From Phaseolus vulgaris (lineage: Eukaryota > Streptophyta > Magnoliopsida > Fabales > Fabaceae), in contig NC_023751.2 of the NCBI RefSeq assembly GCF_000499845.2, positions 7,157,835 through 7,221,834 on the forward strand: DNA of 64,000 bases, written 5' to 3'. The position numbers and the translations under genes were made by a program. How positions within the stretch are numbered: the stretch's first letter is position 1; every line of letters begins with the position of its first letter. Shown in pieces: positions 59,371 to 64,000 of the stretch. The notes under the pieces are model-generated. The model saw only the letters and a list, made by a program, of their open reading frames with translations, ran no database searches and was not told the origin of the DNA.

Positions 59371-60800
59371 GGGGACGTGTTAGGTAGGGGCACCGTGATT
59401 GCAAATGAAATCTGATTTCAAAGAAATTGGTGTAAATCTTGCAGGTCTCTCCCTATTTTTCCAATTTTCAACTGTCTCAATAGATTTTCACTATTCCTTA
59501 TGTAAGGGTTTATTTTGGGATAATTACAATTACAATGGTTCAAGATTAAGTATTAAAACCCTGATTTCTCCCCAAACAACTTATATCCACTGAATGTTCT
59601 AGAGGAGGAAATTGAAAGTGTTGGGCCCAAGATAGCTCCAAACAATAAAGAGTTTTTTGCTTCTTTTTTTATAAAAGTCTGGAATTCATTTTTCAGTCAC
59701 CCTATACCTAATTAAAAGTTAATTATAATTAAATTTATATTAAAGATGAATTAGGATTATCTTTAAATTACCTCAATTAGATCAAGTATCTTTTGTTCAA
59801 AAAAAAATATTTTTTGTTTATTTATATATTAATAATAAAATATTTCTTTTAATAGATAAAATCATAACTACCAAAATAAAATAATAATTCACTTCTTATT
59901 GTTATTTTTTTGTATTCTTTATCCGTGAATGTGATTCTATATTCAATTTTTGTTACAATAATATATAGTAAAAAATTATTATTATAATAATTATTAAAAA
60001 GAAAATTGATAATTAAAATAATAAAAAAGTTTATATAAGAAAAGTATATTTTTATTAATTTTTATAAAATTATATAGTTACAATAAAAGTAACTGTACTC
60101 TTTTTATTATATTGACTACTAATTATGATGAATAGTCTTTTTATAAATCATTAAAAATCAGTTATATTTATAAGAGAAAAATATATACAGAAAAAAAAAT
60201 ATTTATAAAATAAATTTTTTTTTATAAATAACTAATAAAAACATATGCACATATGTGTATGCCTATTTATTTTTTAATGATAATTTATAAAATAAATATT
60301 ATAATAAATATTCAAAAAATAAAAAGAATATTACTAAAATTTGTATTAAAAGTTGTAAAAATGTATGTAAAAAACAATTATAAGAATAAATTATCTTTAT
60401 TGAAATTTATAATTTTATTGATAGTAGTTTTTTAAATAATAAAATTGATTAAATGTGAAATAATCTTAACCATTAATTCAGTTCAATACATTCAATAATA
60501 CACTCCATACAAAAATTATTTTAGTTAAAAAATTTATTAAAATTTTGCATTATTGGTAAAAGTTCGCTTAATTTTTTTGTTTATGTATAACAAATTGAAA
60601 AAATAGTTAAAAAAATAAATTATCTGAAATGAATTACCATATTATGATATTTATTTAAAATTGGTTAATACTTTGTAATTATACCTTATAAGTATTTGTT
60701 TCAAAATAAGTGTATTAATAATATAATGAATGTTTCCATTTTATAATATACTTTAGTGGTATTGATTTTTAATGTTATTTCATTAAGCATGGATAATTCG
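59371..60800. other. MBD upstream and intergenic DNA, no gene seen
   Basis: After a short GC-richer stretch near the MBD start it becomes extremely AT-rich. The open frame at 60253-60435 is composition-driven. Confidence 0.55.
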
Positions 60801-61265
60801 TTGTTTTTTAGTATAATCCAATGCTATGTCTTTTAGTATAGTTTGATATTGTGCCAATTTTTTTCATATATAATTGTTCTTAGATTTAGTTTGGTGATTT
60901 GACATAATGTCTTTGATAGTTAATTATTTATGTTTGTTAATATATTTTAATATTACACTATGATGTCTTGTATAACTAGTTTTCATTTTTTAAGTATAGT
61001 GTGGTGTTTTGACATGATATCTTCCATACAAAAAAAAATCTTATGGTTTTTAATATAGTTCAGTCTTGTGGTGTAATGTTTTGCATAACTAATTTATTAT
61101 GTTTTTAATTTATTTCAAGGTTACAACTAGATGTTTTGTATAATTGAATGATTGATTGCATGAATCTTATGTTTTTTAATGTTGTTAAATACTATAATGT
61201 AGTGTGTTATATAAGTGATTACTTATCCTTTTAATATAACTCAATGTTACAACGTGGTACATATT
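60801..61265 (+). repeat. Degenerate tandem array, unit about 50-70 bp
   Basis: Seven or eight variants of TTTTTAATATAGTTCAATGTTGTG followed by ATGTCTTGTATAACTA recur (for example near 60934, 60989, 61042, 61102, 61173 and 61231). Spacing varies, so the array is old. Confidence 0.55.
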
Positions 61266-62637
61266 AATTACTGTAAGAGTTAGAAGGAGTACAATAGATA
61301 AAAACTTAATAAAAAATAAGATTCATGGATAGGGTGAAAGAGTTAAAGAGGAAAGATAGAAGAAAATAGTTTAATAGAATTTTTCTTTACAAAAGAAAAT
61401 GTTTTAAAATTTAATGAAATGATTTCTTCTAATAAAATTCTAGAATATTATTCTAAAATATTTCTCTAAAAAATATTACCCCTCCTATAACTTTCTACCG
61501 TGTTTCATAACAATATACAATATCTCTTTAGTGTTATTAACTAATTTAAAAGTTAGAACTAACTAATGCACTTAATTATCATTATCATTTTTGATAAAAA
61601 AAATAATTATGACTTATTAACCTCTTATTATCTATACTTATATATAAATGGATTCCTTCTACTCTCAAATATTTAATTTTATTATTATATTATGAACATG
61701 GTGTTATTTTTTATTTTTTTCTAAAATATATTAAAATAGTTATCAATAAGCAATTTTGAACATATCTCTATTTTTTTATAATTTTTATGGATGGCGGCTG
61801 TTTTTTAATTTGAATTTTTGGGATTTTATCACCATTTTTTCTCTCTCTTTGTTTTTTCTCACTTTATATCTCTTCTTTTTCAAATTCTTAAAACTTAATA
61901 ACATGGCTCTCATGCTCTTTGTTTCTTCCACACAGATACACATAAATTTATATTTCATTTAAATAAATATAAATATATATATATATAATAATAAAAAAAA
62001 AATGTGGATGCATTAGCACGGGAGCGTTTGTTCCCACTAGTCATTAACTAAAGGAGGTTGTGTCATGTTACAACACTTAATACAAATACAATGTTCACCT
62101 TTTTAGTTTTTAAAATAAATATACAATTTAATTAATATAATAATTAATATGTTTTTTAATGTTATAACATGATTTGTTTGATATTTAGATCACCATTGAT
62201 TGATTTTTATTTTGAAAATTTGGGACAGTTATACATTAAGAAGTTAACTCATAAAACTTAGTGGATTGGTTAATTATAATTTTATTGATTTAGTACTCAA
62301 ATTTACATTAATAAATAAGGTAATATATTTTAATAATATATTAAATTGTAAACTCTTATATATCATTTTGTATAAGTTCTTTTATAACTGATTGAATTAT
62401 GTCTTACAATAAGTAAATAATGATATTCAATATTACTAACCTTGTTTTAATATTATCTAAACATATATCATTTGAACTATTTAAATTTTAATTAATATAG
62501 ATTTTTAATCTAACTATGTACAAGTTTCAAAGTAGACACGGTATTATAACCAACCATGAAAATAAACTATTTTAGTATTAATGAGTAAAACTCATTTTTA
62601 ATAAGATTTTTTAAAAATACTTATTTTGAGTTTATAG
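61266..62637. other. Intergenic, AT-rich, no gene seen
   Basis: The frame at 61756-61962 is Phe/Leu-rich and composition-driven. Confidence 0.5.
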
Positions 62638-64000
62638 TGTAACATCCATATATTTTACCATATCTAATAACCATAATTTTGTATGAAATATTAAAATAAA
62701 CATATAATCATAATACAAATATATCTAAAATTCTTTTTTATAATGTTTCAAAATATCTTTCTCTTCATAAAACTTTAAATATTTACATAAAATTAAAACA
62801 AATATTCAAAAGAAAATAAAATATTTTCATTATCCAACTTCTCACTCATGAGCTCTATCACCTGTAACATCATTTGTTCCCGTGTAAAATACATGATCAT
62901 CACAAATCAAAGACAAACAACCACAAAACAAAGGGTAAGCTAGGTATTTTTAAAACTTATAACATAAATATAACTTTAAAGATCCACTTAAATCCAACAT
63001 TTCTCATGCATTTCACATAATCATCAAGTGTGTATCAACAATTTCAATATTCATCTTTTTCACGTCAATCTTCTACTAACTCACAACACATAAACATTTG
63101 ACTCTACTTCCGGAAGACTTGTGTGTTGACTCAGACTCAGAGATCTGCATGAGTTAATTCATATAATAGGTTAAGTTAATTATCTTTCAAACAACTTACT
63201 CATTCATATGAACCTCCTTCGACTCTCACCACCTAAATAACTTCATTTATATGATTCCATTATACCAGGAGAGTCAGGATATATCCTTCTAGACGAATCA
63301 CTATTCAATGCACATCCTAAACAATCTTAACACAGTATTTTCTCTCCTGAAAATATTATGTCTGGATTAAAATTCATATTATGACTCTCACAACATCCAA
63401 ATCACACAATCAAATCATACCAAAGTTTAGAATTTCCAAATCACACAACAATTCATTCACTAATCATATAAATATTTTAAAATTTTATAAACAATTCAAT
63501 TATATATAAAAATTCACTTAAACACATGACTAAGTTCCAAATATATTTTGAACTAGTGACCACGTCACCCCCACATCTAGATCTTCTAATATATGGTTCT
63601 ATAAAAATAAAAAATAAAAAATAAAAAATAAAAAATAAAAAATAAAAAAACTAGCTTCCCTTACCTGAACTTGAGCATATGCTCACTAAAAACTCAAAAC
63701 CCACCAAAAGCTTAAGGATAGCCTAACCTGCACCACAGAATCTTGATCACAAATCTAACTATATCACTCAAATTCTCAGCTAACAAAGACTACTTTTGAA
63801 GATACAAACATCACATGCATGATTAACTAAGAGCAAAACTAACTCAAAGGAAAAGGAGCCAATAATGAACTTACTCTATCTAAGATTTTGATCGGACAAT
63901 CTCGTAGAGTTCACTACCAGGAGTCCAATTACAAAGTTCGATCGTTAAACTGATAAGCAAGGATATCCTAATCTTACAGAGAAGAAAAAGGAAAGGAAGA
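62638..64000. repeat. Possible LTR-derived sequence running off the window
   Basis: From TGTAACATCC at about 62639 composition becomes less AT-rich and no coding frame appears. Fragments such as CACCTGTAACATCATTTGTTCCCGTGTAAAATACATGATCATCAC resemble a widespread Phaseoleae LTR sequence known to me, unsearched. It continues past the window end, so its other boundary is unknown. Confidence 0.35.
63598..63650. repeat. (TAAAAA)n microsatellite
   Basis: About eight uninterrupted hexamer units. Confidence 0.9.

Noticed and set aside
60253..60435. 60-codon Lys/Ile-rich frame
   Set aside because: Composition-driven frame in nearly pure AT DNA.

Overview
The window is plant nuclear DNA, from a dicot and most probably a papilionoid legume of the Phaseoleae (soybean, bean or cowpea group). 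I infer this from intron-rich genes whose proteins read like legume orthologues, AT-rich intergenic DNA, and the repeat families present. No database search was possible.

Four protein-coding genes can be assembled exon by exon with GT/AG junctions in phase. (1) A plant cryptochrome 1 (CRY1) blue-light receptor, + strand, 12837-21234, 4 exons. Its last exon carries an apparent +1 shift that replaces the conserved C-terminal end. (2) A small type 2C protein phosphatase, + strand, 34860-36946, 5 exons, 282 aa. (3) A 5'-adenylylsulfate-reductase-like (APRL) membrane thioredoxin-fold protein, - strand, 44782-41545, 4 exons, 323 aa. (4) A methyl-CpG-binding-domain protein of the MBD8 type with an AT-hook-like motif, - strand, 59370-50486, 3 exons, about 841 aa, with a 6.3 kb first intron. 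They are ordinary single genes and nothing suggests that they act as a cluster.

Mobile DNA fills much of the rest. From left to right: the 5' part of a decayed Ty3/gypsy element (gag-protease, LTR, primer site; - orientation, 1-2190); a 1.5 kb foldback element (about 2707-4190); a solo LTR with an exact 5-bp target duplication (5854-6421); a tandem array of about 100 bp units (8.1-8.86 kb); a decayed Ty1/copia element antisense inside CRY1 intron 1; a nest of elements at 23.6-26.3 kb (an LTR-like block inside a 2.3 kb insertion inside a MITE); a CACTA-type MITE that holds a tRNA-like segment (28085-28514); two TRIM-like elements (46.7 and 53.2 kb); a LINE-like remnant (48.2-48.7 kb); and a tRNA-derived SINE-like segment (56.85 kb). 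One MITE family, with CACTACAAGAAAAT-type ends, 3-bp target duplications and a self-complementary interior, occurs seven times, including copies inside CRY1 intron 2 and MBD intron 1.

The long stretches between these are AT-rich DNA with no supportable gene. I found no CRISPR, operon, phage or bacterial-type system. The observation most worth checking is the CRY1 C-terminal frameshift.
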